From Populus alba (Eukaryota > Streptophyta > Magnoliopsida > Malpighiales > Salicaceae), in contig NC_133297.1 in the NCBI RefSeq assembly GCF_005239225.2, forward strand, positions 10,528,147 to 10,592,146: a stretch of 64,000 nt of DNA, written 5' to 3'. The translations under genes were made by a program, and so were the position numbers. Under the pieces are notes generated by a model. The model searched no databases, was not told the origin of the DNA, and was given only the letters and a program-made list of their open reading frames with translations. Of the stretch, positions 1-12,600 are shown piece after piece; positions within the stretch are counted from its first letter, which is position 1; every line of letters starts with the position of its first letter.

Positions 1-940
1 ACCGGACTAAACCATAACAAACAGAAAAACTAACTCCAAAATTGTGAGAGAGAGAAAAAACAATCGATCACTTGCTTCTCCTAACAACTGGCTTCAAATC
101 TCATTAAGATGTGGCAACCATTTTGTTCTTTTTGGAGTTCAATTTAAACTAACTCATTGAACTACGTCCTATCGGGTTCATGGATGGAAATTCTAGACCG
201 TTGATTCCCGATCATTACAATATCTGACCCTTAATCATTTATTAACATCTTAAATGTAGTGAAAATTATATCTTCTGAACTTTTACCTGGAATCATCAAT
301 TAATAAAGCATGAGAATACCATGTTGCAATTAAATCTGCATGTTCGTCTTGGTAATAATTATGGATAGCTAAATCAAGGATTAATTCTTCACTGCACAAC
401 AATTCACGTCACCAAGGCAATAATTTTTTTTGGTTATGGGTATCAAATCAACTTACATGTATATTTTAATTAATTTTATAAATTTTAAAGTTAATAATTA
501 TATAAACTTTTAATAATCCTAAAAAACTCAAACTTTTAAATTATTTCAAAACAAATTTAAAATTCAACTAATTAAATTATTCATCATCCAAGTTAAACAA
601 ACCCCTTTTTGTCATTTGAGACGAGAAAGCAGGCATTGCAAACATTGAAAGCGTGGTAGATGCCATTCCCATGTGGGACCTGAAGAAACATCATCGATGG
701 AGGGTCGTCGTGGAGGAGGGCTCCATTCCTCCTCTATTGCTGGCTCATAGACGAGCTAGGGAAGGTGTGGTGAGGGTCACATCAAATAAAACAAGAGCGG
801 GTTGGTGCGTGCGGCTTGGCTTGGTCTCGTGTGATCTGTGGTGGCCGCTATTAGGGCATTTGCACACAACAGGACAGTATCTTTACCACCTTCCCAAAAG
901 ACACCCCCGGTCCGAAAAGACGTTGTCCGAGGGCCTACAA

Positions 941-944
<4 letters not shown>

Positions 945-978
<34 letters not shown>
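945..978. repeat. TC dinucleotide microsatellite
   Basis: An uninterrupted run of about 17 TC units follows a relatively GC-rich stretch. TC tracts are frequent in plant leaders and core promoters, but no coding region follows on the plus strand, so a regulatory role is not supported. Confidence 0.9.
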
Positions 979-981
<3 letters not shown>

Positions 982-2023
982 GAGCATATTAATCTTTATT
1001 CCATACATGGCTAGGAGCTAACCTCCTCGGCTTTTTTTAATTTAAAAAAGGGTTTAAAAGATTTTTGCTGTCTTATTCCAAAGTTTTGCACAAAGGCAAA
1101 GGGACGCTATAAATTAATCACTCCCACTTTTGTTTTGTTCTCCCGCATTGTATGACATTTAATTTATGCTATACATGATGTTATATAACAACAGCTAGAT
1201 GCCGGTTCACTATTTTAAAAATGCCTGGGTCTTCCTTTTGGATTTAAATTAAATAACTTGATAATTTGAATTAATTTTAGTGTTCATCGTTGAGTATTGA
1301 GTCTTAACTGGGATTCAATCTCCAAGAATAAATCAGAGATCAAGTTTTAATATTAAAAATAATTTTTTAAAAAAATATTTAAAGAAATAAAATGAATATA
1401 ATGAAAATAATATAGGAAACAAAATGAATTGGATTTTATCTCATTTATATATTTGAATTTAATTTTATCAAACTACTATAATTAAATTCAATTACAATAA
1501 AAAATTGATTCAAAACAACTCGAAAATACATGTATCTCATGTCAATTTATCGAACAAATCAAGTTTACTTAGGAAGATGAATAAATTCAAAAAGAAAAAC
1601 TTATTTTATGAACATCATGTACATACATTTGTAATTACGAGTACAGATTTGATATTATTTTCGTTTTTGGAAGCATCATAATAAAGTTAAGAGGGATATA
1701 TTCCAACTCGTTATTATAACAATTACAGCAACGCTACAAGCTTGCATTTTCCAGCGGGTTTCAAAATGACAGCACAGAATATATAAAAAACAAAAACAAA
1801 AAGTAGACGGGATATATTCTCTCAAAAAGGGATCAAACGATACTTTTGGGCATAAACATCTCCTCCCTTCATGCGTCTGCACAAAAGTTTAAAAGAAAAG
1901 GAAAATTTCTCGTTTTAAAAAAAGGTGACAAAGGCATCCTTGAGAGGATAGAGAGCACTCCCTTCCCTGGATTTACTTTAGCTTCGTTAGGTTCTTAGTT
2001 AGATGACAACCAGAATCAAACTA

Positions 2024-2051
2024 GGGAGGGAGGGAGGGAGGGCGCGGGGGG
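2024..2051 (+). other. Potential G-quadruplex tract
   Basis: Five GGG runs separated by single A residues or a short GC spacer are followed by a run of six G. This fits the pattern of four or more G3 tracts with short loops. It lies in an otherwise AT-rich region, just before a stretch of higher GC content (to about 2235). No gene nearby lets me assign a function. Confidence 0.7.
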
Positions 2052-4484
2052 TCTAGTGGCTAGTTTGGAAGCGACAAGCAAGCCGAGCTGACCTTTAAGA
2101 TAGTGGGACCCGCATAAAGAAAGGCCCTGATTCCATTACCATTTTAAAGCAAAAGTCAAGGATGCAATGCGAGCACACGAGAGGCCCATGTTAAAAGCGA
2201 GCCAAGTGGATGGAGATTATCCCATGACTCGCGTCCATGAAGTTTTTTTTTTTTTTTTTTTTTTGTGCAAAATTGCGCTGTTGAAAATAATAAATAAAAA
2301 ACAACACATGTTAATTAATTGCGTTACTCTTAGTTTTATTTGTGTTGGGTAAATATTTTTTAGATTTTTTTATGTTTATATTCGGGGTGCTTTCTTCACA
2401 TAAAATATTTTATATGAAAACTGATTAATAAAAAATATTTTATTGTCAATCTTTAAATTTGATTTATTTATTAAAAATTATTTTTAATTTATAAAATTTT
2501 ATAAAATATTTTATAAATAATAATTCACTTATAATAAATATCATTCATCTATTTTAATCACCATTACTGTTATTTTTTATTTTTTATTGCCACCAGAACT
2601 ATTATGTTATTATCTTCACCATCTCATAATCATTATAACCACTATTTTTTTTTTTGACCACTATATTTTTTCTTTTCTAGCATCATATTTTCTTTTATTA
2701 TTATTATTATAACAATCGTCTCGTTTATTAAATTTTTTGCTATTATTACCATTTAAAGATATCTCTTATGTAAAATATTTGAGAGGAAAATATTAAATTT
2801 TTTAAAAATTAACAGTTTAAATATTATAAATCTCATGATAACTGGATATTTATATGATTGTTAACTTTAGAAATATTAAAAAATTAATCAAGATATATAA
2901 AAGTTAATTTGAAATCTGTGAAATAAGAACAAAAAAAATCTCTTGTTAATTGATGGATTTGGATAAAATTACCTTTTGAAATTTCAAAATTTCAATAAGA
3001 TTATGCTTTTAAAGTATAACAACTAATTGACTATTTCAACTTTTTTTTAATATTTTATAGCTGTGCTATTTATATATTATTTTTTGGTACGAATGCTATT
3101 TGTTTAGTTTTATTCAAAAATTGAATAGGAATTTAATTTAAAATATAATTATTTTATTAACATTCATAATATTTAAAGTTTATATATATATATATAATAA
3201 TATGAAAAAAAGTATTTTTTTTTTTCTTGAGTTTTTTTTTTTTATTGTTTTTCAGAATCTTAGATGATCTAGCTGTATTCTAAATATACTATATTATATA
3301 GACAAATAAACATATTAAAAGTAATGTTTTGAACTCTTCCAAGCCAAGTCAAAATTTTCTTCATGCCCGAACAGTTTACTTTCTATTACCAAAGTCAACT
3401 GCACTTCAAACGTTTTTTCTTTTCTACTCCCAATCACAACTCTACACGTATACATCAAATTTAAAGACTACTACTCCATAAACATACAGCTACCCTCCTG
3501 CGTGGCAATCATTCATCCCTCTCCTGTGGGTATCTATTCGATATTTCTCTCTCATTAAATGCAAATATCTTGTGTTCTTTCAAAGACTCGTAAACTTTCT
3601 TTTCTCTTGTTAAACATTACCATTCATTAAATTTATCTAAATCCTTGCAGTAAATCTTCATAGGAGTTTTTTTAAAAAAATCATAGTCTAAGAAAAAGGA
3701 TCATATGACTAGATGTTACGAAATTAAAAATGTCAGATCTAGAAGCATATGACTAGATTTTCTATTTTGAAAAATATTTCCACTAAATTGATGTATCTAT
3801 GAAAATCTGATATCTTCTCTTAAATCCTAGTCTCAAGGTTTGAATCAACGAGTAATTTCGATGAAATAGAATATCTTCTTAATTATTTCCTTAAAATCTG
3901 ATAGCTTCCCCTTTCAACGGATATTTAACTTGGTACATATATATATATATATATAGCAATATGTAAATAAGTTAAAGGCAATAACCCTTTAAATTATTTT
4001 ACGTATAGCAATATAATAATATCACGCCTTGGGAGAAAGTTTTTTAATCTGAAAGAAATTATATATTCTCCCACTAGTAAATATATACATTGCATGGTAT
4101 AAATTATTGCCTCATATGAACGCTGAACACTCAACAACTCTTCGTTTATTAAACTTTACATTTTATAAATTACAAAATGAGTTTTTAAACAATTTATGAC
4201 AAACATTTTTAACGCTCGAGTTTCCCTCCAAACGCATAATGTCCTTTGGAAGGGTATAAAGGATATGAAATGGACACTTCAATTTCTCAATGGAATCCAG
4301 ATTGCATTGGAAAAAATCTCTGAACACCCATATTGCAAGGCATTGAGTGGTCCGCCAGGATCGTGAAGATTTGAGATAGATCCATTTTGAACACTCTTTG
4401 TACAAGAATATATAAATTATCGGTCAATAATATCCATTGTTGTTTTCATGTTGAGTAAGGTCATGTTTCAGATTTTACATACTT

Positions 4485-4640
4485 GTTTTTTTTAAAAAAA
4501 AATTAAAAATATATTATTTTTTTTATTTTTAATATTAGCATGTCAAAACAATTAAAAAATATTAACTTAAAGCTTTTTAAAAACAAATTCATTTTTAAAA
4601 AAAAAAATGCTTGAAAAATAAATGCACATCTCGTTTTCAT
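4485..4640. repeat. Dispersed AT-rich inverted-repeat element, degraded copy
   Basis: The stretch has the layout of a short element seen several times in this window. A poly-A/T flank is followed by a core in which 'atgtcaaaacaattaaaaa' precedes a second A-rich arm with a 'gcttgaaaaa' motif. It resembles the copy in the EF-Tu intron near 26.12-26.32 kb. The ends are not sharp and I see no target-site duplication. Confidence 0.45.
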
Positions 4641-5035
4641 TTCACCTTTGAATATATGCAATTAAATAACCTGTAAATCAAGAGTAAAATTGAGAACAAA
4701 GAAGATTTGATGATCAAAGATTATGTTCGAAGGTGATAAGATAAACTCTCCACTTGCAAAACCCACATGATTAAAGATGGATTTGTTCCCTTAAATGCTA
4801 CAAGAATTTAAGGAGCACATGTACCTTTGTTGGCATGCCCAAAATGTTTTATATACGATCTATAGGCATGCATCAAGACTCTAGCGGGCTTTAATCAATC
4901 CTCTTGAAAATGTTTTGACTAGCATATATATGTTTTTCAATAGATTTATTCAATGTTGTTAAGAACTTGGCTTAGCACCATCTGATTTCGGTTAAAATTG
5001 GATTGTTAATGTTGAAATTATTGGATTTCAACAGC

Positions 5036-5590
5036 ATGATAACGAGGAGTTGGAGTTGTGTTGTAGCGATCTAAAGTAGGGTGGCAAATGAAAAAAAAAA
5101 AAGATAGGAAATGTTAAAGAATATAATTGATGAAATGTAAATAAATTTTTATTTATTTATAAAAATATATTTATTTTTTTTAACTCGTTTCATAAAACTT
5201 TGATTGAATGATAAAAAAGGCGGAGTTGTATAAGTAGCAATCCTAAGTAAAGTGAAAAAAAAAAAGAGAGACGTTAGAAGATGCAAAAGAATATTGATTG
5301 GTGAAACATGAATGTTTATTTTTGAAAAGAGAGAAATGATGGGAGATATGAAAAAATATAGTTCGTGAAACATGAATGACTTTTTATTTATTTTAATTTG
5401 TTTGATGGAACTTCGATTGAATAATAACAAGGAGGTGGAGTTGTGTATTAACGATCCAAGTAAGGTGAAGATAAAAAAAGAAATAATGGGAGATGCGAAA
5501 GAATATAGTTCACAAAACATGAATGATTTTTTATGTATCTAAGAGAATAAATTTATTTTATTTTATTTTAATTCATTCGATAGATTTCAG
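5036..5590. repeat. Degenerate tandem repeat, about three units
   Basis: Three related units can be aligned by eye. Each holds a 'ggagttg' segment, then 'cgatc/caatcc..aagta', then an 'agatg..aaagaatat' segment, then 'gaaacatgaatg' or a variant, then an A/T-rich stretch ending 'acttcgattgaat' or similar. The units start near 5036, 5209 and 5423, with an extra partial copy near 5337. Unit length is about 170-210 bp and divergence is substantial. The open frame on the minus strand across this repeat (5149-5520) is a by-product of the repeat and not a gene. Confidence 0.7.
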
Positions 5591-6699
5591 CAGATTAATT
5601 GAGGATATAAAATGTAGTAAATAAAAGTTAGTATATAAAACATTCTTACGAAGTCGTTAGTAATATACCATACATAAACCTTAATAAATGGGAAATACAT
5701 GAGTAATATTTTCTGTGATTTTAGTAAATGCAAGAAGGGGTAGAAATTTAGTTGGGGAAGATGGAAACACGTGCTGGTCGGTTGGGGTTTGTGGTTATTA
5801 CGAGTATTTTGTTACTTTGCAGTTTCAGCACCTACCTAGCGTGAAAGTTAGGTTTCGTGGACAGAAAAAGCCAAAGCCATTGCTGCTGGTTTCATAAAAT
5901 AGTTCGCCTTTTTAATCTATTCTTCATACATGGGGCTTTACGGTTCAGTGGGGACCACCTCTATATATATATATATGTGTGTGTGTGTGTTATCATGCTT
6001 TTAATATAATAATAACATTTATAATAATGTGATTGCTTGATTTCTTTCATATTGCATTTTATTTCATAAATATAATAATATTATATTTATGAAAGACAAA
6101 CACGTGCCCTCAAACTCTGGGGGCAGGTCTGGTACATGTTCCCCCCTAATTAAATGAATTATTTATCGATTTTATCAATATTATTATTATTATTTGTTTT
6201 TTTTTTTTTTTTTTTTGTTTTTTTTTGTGAATTCTTAGGAGGGATTAGGTGAGGAAATATTTGGAATTTCGGGAGGAAAGGAATCTGGGATATTTTTTTG
6301 TCGATGTTTCTGTTGTTTTTTTTTTTAAAAAAAATTTCTAGCAGTGATCTCAATGGTTAATGAAAAATCATTTTATTCCCTTATTTATTTTTCTTTACAA
6401 ATAGGCCCTTGATTCGTAAGATTTTATTCCCTTTATATTTTGTTTTTGGGGACAAAAAAATTTATACTATTAGCCCGGCCCCCTCGTGTCAATAAGGTTT
6501 AATTTCAATAATATTTGATTTCTAAATTTTTTTAATCATATAATTCTTCACTGTATAGCATAAGACGATAAGTCATTACAGTATATTATTATTCATTTTC
6601 TTCTAAGTTTAAAAGTTAAAAGTAAAACCTAAAAATGTAAACAGTCATCATGTTGAAGGAATTGAATAACTAAATGCAATAAATTGGAGTTCTTTTGAG

Positions 6700-6880
6700 G
6701 GCGTTCTGGTTTATTAAAAAATTAATTTTTTTATATTTTTTATATGTTTTGTATTGTTTTAATATGTTAAATTCAAAAATAATTTTTCAAATATAAAAAA
6801 TATTATTTTAATACATTTCAGCATTAAAAATATTTTAAAAAATAATTATAATCATACAATTTCAAACAAACAAAAAAAAA
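6700..6880. repeat. Dispersed AT-rich inverted-repeat element, degraded copy
   Basis: The core 'tgttttaatatgttaaattcaaaaataat' type sequence, flanked by opposing A- and T-rich arms, matches the layout of the copies at 4485-4640, 7915-8065 and 28035-28185. It is interpreted as a small non-autonomous element. Boundaries are approximate. Confidence 0.5.
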
Positions 6881-7914
6881 AACCACTCGTCAGTTCACAA
6901 GTAAATAAGTAAATAAATAAATTCAACTACACAGGAGTCAAACAGTCGAAATCATGCTTTTCCCCGAACATAAACTTGTAAAATGAGCAAAAATCTTAAT
7001 GTAAGAATTGAATATAAGTGGAAAGAGCATCATCGTGCACGCCGCAATATGGCAAATGGAAAGAGGAAATGATTTTTGAAGGAGGTGAAGGAAGCCTAAA
7101 GAGCAAGTCAAAGATGCAGGAGAAATGCACCAAAGTGAATTAAATAAGCTACAAGAGTTGTTAATTTTATTTATTTTTTTAATGATATGATGATGCTAAT
7201 CTCCTTCACTAAGATGTAGGTCCAATGATCTTATTAAATTGTATTAATTTGGCCACATACCACATGGTCTCATAATTATTTGACGTGACTCTGTTTCATA
7301 CAAAAGCCAGCAAGGGGCACCATGACACCGCGTTGTTGCCCTTCGGAAATTTAAATATTTATGAGAATCATGCTTAGTTTTTTAGAAGGGTTATGTTAAT
7401 TAAGCTAGCCAAGAATCGTAAGGCTAAGGCATAGGCTGCTGGATGCGCCCTCTTGGTTATATATATTTATATAAAGTTTATAGGATTCCAACAACTCCTA
7501 CTCTAAAAAGACTAGTATATTTTAGGGATCGGAAAAATTACTAATAAAATATTTTTTTATTAATCAAATTTAAGCTCAAATGTATAAGCCCAGAAACCTA
7601 CTGTTCAATTCACAAAGTCATTTTGGTCTTAAACTTTTGCTATTCAAAAGTTTTTTATAACAAATTTTCATTTATTTTTTATTGATTTTTAAAAAAAATG
7701 TTAATATTTTATACTAAATTATTGATATTAGATTATAAATTCCAATATGATTTTAACTTTTAATTCCAATTACAAGTGGCCTCCATTTTAATTAGATATT
7801 AAATAGCACATTACATGATTTATAAAATCAATTCTTACAATAACAACACTCCATGTTGAGCAAAATCTACAACTTCTAATACTCTACTCTACTATTATTT
7901 TTTTAAAAAATTAA

Positions 7915-8065
7915 ATATTTTTTTTTTTTTTTTCTTTTAAATAATATTATTTTAGTATTTTTAGATTATTTTGATATGTTGATATTAAAAATAATTTTTT
8001 AAAAATAAAAAATATTATTTTAATATATTTTAAAATAAAAATATATTTTAAAAAACAATCTCAAA
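7915..8065. repeat. Dispersed AT-rich inverted-repeat element, degraded copy
   Basis: This stretch contains 'ttagattattttgatatgttgatattaaaaataat', followed by 'aaaatattattttaatatatttt', and shares that core with the other copies in the window. It is probably the clearest of the intergenic copies. No target-site duplication was identified. Confidence 0.5.
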
Positions 8066-8902
8066 AACGAGCTCTCAGAGTAGACAACCTCGTATATTTC
8101 TTTCTCTGTCTTGGGCTGTCTCGCTACAGTTTCTACAGCTTGGCCCAGGTCCAACAGAGGCAAATCCAACGGCCAACCCAGCAGCAATAGCAAGGTGGCA
8201 GTGAGCAAGGCATACTTCCTCCTCAATTCTTTCTGCTCACTTGTAGTATGTATTTGACATGATCAGCGTTCAGAGTGTTTCCTCCATAAACCTCCTCGAG
8301 CTTTTGTTGCCTCTGCCTTGGCAGATCGGGAGAGCAGTAACCATTCAGTCAGAGTGGAAATGGAAGAGAGGATAGCATTCTCAGACAACTCAATGCATGT
8401 TAAGCTTCAAAACAAAAAACCAGGTTCCCCTAGGCACCAAGCACTGCTGGGAATGCCATTAATTGTTGGTAAGAAGAAGAAGAAGAAAAAGAAAGAAGAA
8501 TGGAATCAATACTGAAACAAATAATAAAAGAGGCACGAAGATTAAACAAATATATATTCGCTTCACAATTGAAAAATAGGAACTTATGCAACAACGTAGA
8601 CTTCAGAAAGTCTATTTGATTTAGTAACACAACCATCACCTCATAATAGCAAACAGAATAGGGTATGCCCTGTGTCGTTGATCCTCTTGCACCAAGAATA
8701 CTTGGGAGCTTGAAATGCAACGCAACACAATAGAAGAAAACAAACATGGCCTGCATAGAAACAGGTGCTTATGCAGGCCTGCACAACATATATAGGTAAT
8801 TCTCTCACAATTACGAAACCCGTCTCAATTTATTCATCCCACCATACTCTTAAACGAAAGTCAAGTTGCCCAAGTCTCCATCTTGATCTTCACTAAAAAG
8901 AG

Positions 8903-9632
8903 TTAAGACTTTCCACCGCCAATACTTGATGTAGTTCTAAGCTTAACCTTGGCACTGTTAATGTAATCCGTGAACTTATCTTTTTCTGGATTAGCATGTT
9001 GTTTTTCATGCCCAGCATTTGAAAAAGTCCTCATCTTAATCCTTGCGCGTTTGATGTAGTCAGTGAACCTCTCTTCAATGTGCATCCCTCGTTTATCATT
9101 ACCTTCTTCCACCTTATTATGTTGAGGTGATTCAAGCTTGGGATGATTGGCCTTGTTTCCTTGGCTTGGACTTTGTACAACAGCCATGCTTGATGTTTTA
9201 GCTTCAGGTTCAAGAACCCTGGAAGCGACTCGGGTGGTCTTTGGAATGGGAGCATGTGGAGTGGTTGGATTGGATTTCCCATTTCCTGGAATACTCTGGC
9301 TTTGAAAATCGAAGTTGACAGGAACTGTTTCTGCTGCTTCTCTATTTCTTGGCGTGTCATGCCTTTTGGCACTCTCTGCTGACTTGCGATGTTTTTTTGG
9401 AGAATTTGTCTGGAGTTGGTTATCAATGATTTTCTTAGGAAAGAGGTGGTGGTGGTGGTGGTGGTGGTGGTGGTGAAGAATTTGGAGCAGGGCTATCAGG
9501 CCTAGGATCTCTTGGGCGACTTGAGATGCGGCGAATTGCTTGGAAAGCTGGAGAGACAGTAACAGCTTTGTATATTTTTTCATACACAACCTTGGGGCAG
9601 CTGTTGCTGTTGCTGTTGCTGTTCCTTTCCAT
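8903..9632 (-). CDS. Uncharacterised plant protein with two FTDYI motifs, frame broken at a CCA repeat
   Basis: I do not recognise a named family. Reading starts at ATG 9632 (an in-frame ATG at 9653 is also possible) and gives a Ser/Asn-rich start, then KVVYEKIYKAVTVSPAFQAIRR, which looks like an ordered, conserved segment, and a proline run encoded by CCA repeats. That frame stops at 9435-9437. The frame that continues well to 8903 is one base away and enters through the same repeat as a histidine run. It is basic and Ser/Thr-rich and ends in two related motifs, RFTDYIKRARIKMRTFS and KFTDYINSAKVKLRTTS. The two halves are plausibly one gene of about 240 codons, with one base missing at the end of the repeat (9440-9475). 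This could be a sequence error, an allele or a true break. No intron with usable splice sites explains it. Confidence 0.55.
9445..9474 (-). repeat. CCA trinucleotide run at the frame break
   Basis: About ten CCA units (GGT on the plus strand) lie inside the small gene at 8903-9632. In the upstream frame they encode proline and in the downstream frame histidine. The frame change between the two coding halves falls at the 3' edge of this run, where slippage is most likely. Confidence 0.85.
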
Positions 9633-9659
9633 GGTGTTTGTGAAAGATACCAAATAAAG

Positions 9660-12600
9660 AATTAAGGTTTCTGTCCACAGGTATGAGTTAAAATGTCTCG
9701 AGACAACTGCAGTTTAGGTGGGTCGAATGGGTTGGATTTTATATCATCATAAACTGGAATCTGAAGGAGAAATTGAGGGCTTGAAGCACTTTAGTTTGGT
9801 ATGCAAATAATAATATCCAGAGAGCCCTATCCTTGTGATTCTCGTGTGAAAACATGCTGCGCTTGTAAGAAAATTCGAGGCCAGAGATTCCTATCAATTA
9901 CAAAGAGAGAGAACTTTCTAAATTTTTCAAAATGATGTGATGGTGAGGGATCATATTCCCTTCTTTTTTGCTCTCATTTTTTTCTATACAAAGCTAGAAT
10001 CTGACTGGCACAGCTTATTTTAGACTTTCTAGCTGTTCCACACATTCCGATAATGAAAGTGCAGTTCGAGGACTTCAGAAGCAACAAGCAAGGCATCAGA
10101 TTCAGCTTGATGTCCATTTCTTAACTTTGCTTGCAAGTTCAGGACTGCTACAATGCCGAAGCTCCTTGCATCTCTGCAATATGTCTATGGTCTAATGGCC
10201 ATTGGATTTGAATCCAGTGAATCTTTTATTATATTTATTCAAATTCGATGACAAAAATAGCCATAAGTATTGTGTGAAAAATCAGAATCAACGTTTTAGA
10301 CTTCCTTGAAAGTTCATGGTTTCTCACAAAACCCACAATTTTTGAACCAGGTGAAAATTCTTCTGAGTCAGTTCACATGTATGCCCAAGTTTGCATTAAA
10401 ATGTCTGTTGCTGTAGCAATTAGCATGATCAGTACACACGCACCAATTAATATGTTGACTTTTTGAACACACGATCACAGACCTGCTTAACATACAGGCG
10501 CTACTTGGAAGTGGAGAAGAAGAAAAGGGAAAAACTCATGTTAAGAGCTTTCCTTGTCCCGTCGTTCTCTGTTACCCTCATGCTTTTCATGGCTGCCTTG
10601 ATACAAAGCTTGCTGTGGTTGGGTACCCATTGGACGCCCTTCAGACGACAATTTTTATTTTATTTATTTTGCTGTAATCTTGATGCTCTCGATCTACAGT
10701 AACTTAGGCATCTTTCTTCCATTGGTTCTCATGCCTCTGGTTTCTTGATAATCTTTTTTGTCTTACAGGAGAAAGTTGAGAGATAAACTCTCATTACTAG
10801 AAGGAATATGCTTCCAAAGCTACAAAAGAAGCTCGACGAACCTCCATCTTAGAAGCTATAATGTCGGGTGGGTAACGTGTTTCATAAAAGTTCCTTTTCC
10901 ATTCAGTAAAAAATGCATTTTTGCAAGCACCTGCGATTCTTTTCTTAAACTAGTCGACCCCGTCGGTAAACGATGAAGTTCAAAAAACCTTCACTGTATT
11001 TGGACTTTCTTTACAAACAATAACAAGTTTTATTGGGTGTTACTTGTAAGAAAAAATCTTCCATTGCTAAAGTTAATTTAGGGCTTTTTTATGTAGATAT
11101 TATGTAAAAACAATGGGTAGAGAGAGTTGGTTTTTTTTTTTTTTTTTTTTGTCTTGAGATGAGAAAAAAACCCCTCCAATCCTGAAGGTAATTACCTGGA
11201 AGGCAACAACTAGTCTACTACATAGTTTACCCTATCATTATGATATAGCATGAGCCCTATAGTAGGTGGTGATTATAGTTGAAGCATAAATGAAGCTATA
11301 ACTTGTATAGCTCGACTTGATGGAAAAATAGAAAAAAAGAAAAGAAACAAGTGATAAAACATGAGGAGAAACAGAAGAAGAGAAAAAAAAATGATGGGTC
11401 AAGTGAACGAATCCAATAAAGCTTAGTTAGGGCTTAATATAAACAAGTCATTGGAGGCCTGATTGAGTCGCAGCCTAACCAATTTTGGGAGGCTCTATTG
11501 AGTATTATTTATTTATTATCAACATTATTATTTTTTTCTAAGTAAATTTTTAATATTTATATTGTTAAAATAAAACTTTATTAGAAAACCAAATACGATG
11601 GGGGAAAACACATATTCAAATATATGCAAGTATGAACTTAATGTAAACATGTGAATGTTGTTGACATGTGTTGGCATGTTGATTGATATTGTGACATTCA
11701 AACTTAATAATTTTAGGAGTAAAAGCATATGGCTATGTTAGGTATCTTAAAAGCTTTCCATATACTTGTGTACATGAATATACTAGAGAATCTTAGTTTT
11801 GTTGTAGTCATGTTACGAAACTTGGCCCACCTTTCACATGGTTGTGCCAAAACTATTTCATTATTATCATGGTTATCAGTGGAATTATTATAACAAATAC
11901 ATATTTCCTCTACCCATAGTGTGCAGAGACAGGTGATGAACTTGCTCTTCTTTTCTTCATTTCTATTTGCTTTTAAATATGTTTGGCTAGAAAAGAAAAT
12001 CTTTTGGTAAATAAGACTCCAAAGCTGATACTTTTACCAGTGAAAGTAGGGAAGCCAATACTTCCCGTCATGTTGGCGAGAGTAAAGACACTAAATCTTC
12101 TCATCAGGGACATTTGTCCTCCATACCTGTACCTAGCCAACCTCAACCCCATGATTCTAATAGAAGCATTGTAACTACTGATGTTGTTACTTAATTAACC
12201 TTAAGCATGAAAATAAGGTATAACATTAGGATTCCACTTCCTCATGAAAGAATAAGTAGAACACCAGATACAACAATTGAAAATTTAGAGATCATAAATA
12301 TGAATGTTTAAATTTAGGTACTTCTTTTCATTGTCTGTTTTGTTAAATATGTATTTTCCTATTATAATCTATCCGTGAGTCAATTACACCTAAATTACTG
12401 GATGACTGTAGCAACTTTTAACAAGTATTTAAAAATTAAGGGTCAAGTTCCCATTATTGAATTGTTTAAATTTTGTTATAGCTTGTGTAGTTTTCCTGAG
12501 GTTAAGAAAAGTATAATATGGTTTTATACTTTTTATAATAAAAGGACACAAAATTCATTGAAATACATTTTTCAATGTAAATCATTGTCAATGAATAATT

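Larger units (their letters stand above)
1..8900. other. AT-rich intergenic region without a supported gene
   Basis: No reading frame here shows a recognisable family, a convincing exon chain or plant-like coding sequence. The open frames present are short, and several run through homopolymers or microsatellites. Two stretches are clearly less AT-rich than their surroundings, about 640-945 and 2020-2235. They could be promoter or leader DNA of a gene outside the window, or remnants of something lost. The rest is AT-rich DNA with microsatellites, a degenerate tandem repeat and dispersed repeats listed separately. Small unannotated RNAs cannot be excluded by eye. Confidence 0.6.

Noticed and set aside
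653..1021. 122-codon open frame
   Set aside because: It starts at GTG, runs through a TC microsatellite (SLSLSLSL) and shows no family resemblance or splice partners.
5149..5520. 123-codon open frame, minus strand
   Set aside because: It lies across a degenerate tandem repeat; its repeated FxELYSF-type segments are by-products of the repeated DNA.
8430..8756. 108-codon frame, minus strand, near the 3' end of the small gene
   Set aside because: Cys/Phe-rich composition without domain or conserved start; looks like non-coding AT-rich DNA.
9440..9475. Programmed frameshift or histidine-rich metal-binding tract in the small gene
   Set aside because: The histidine run is only the alternative frame of CCA codons, and no slippery heptamer or pseudoknot is evident; an indel is simpler.
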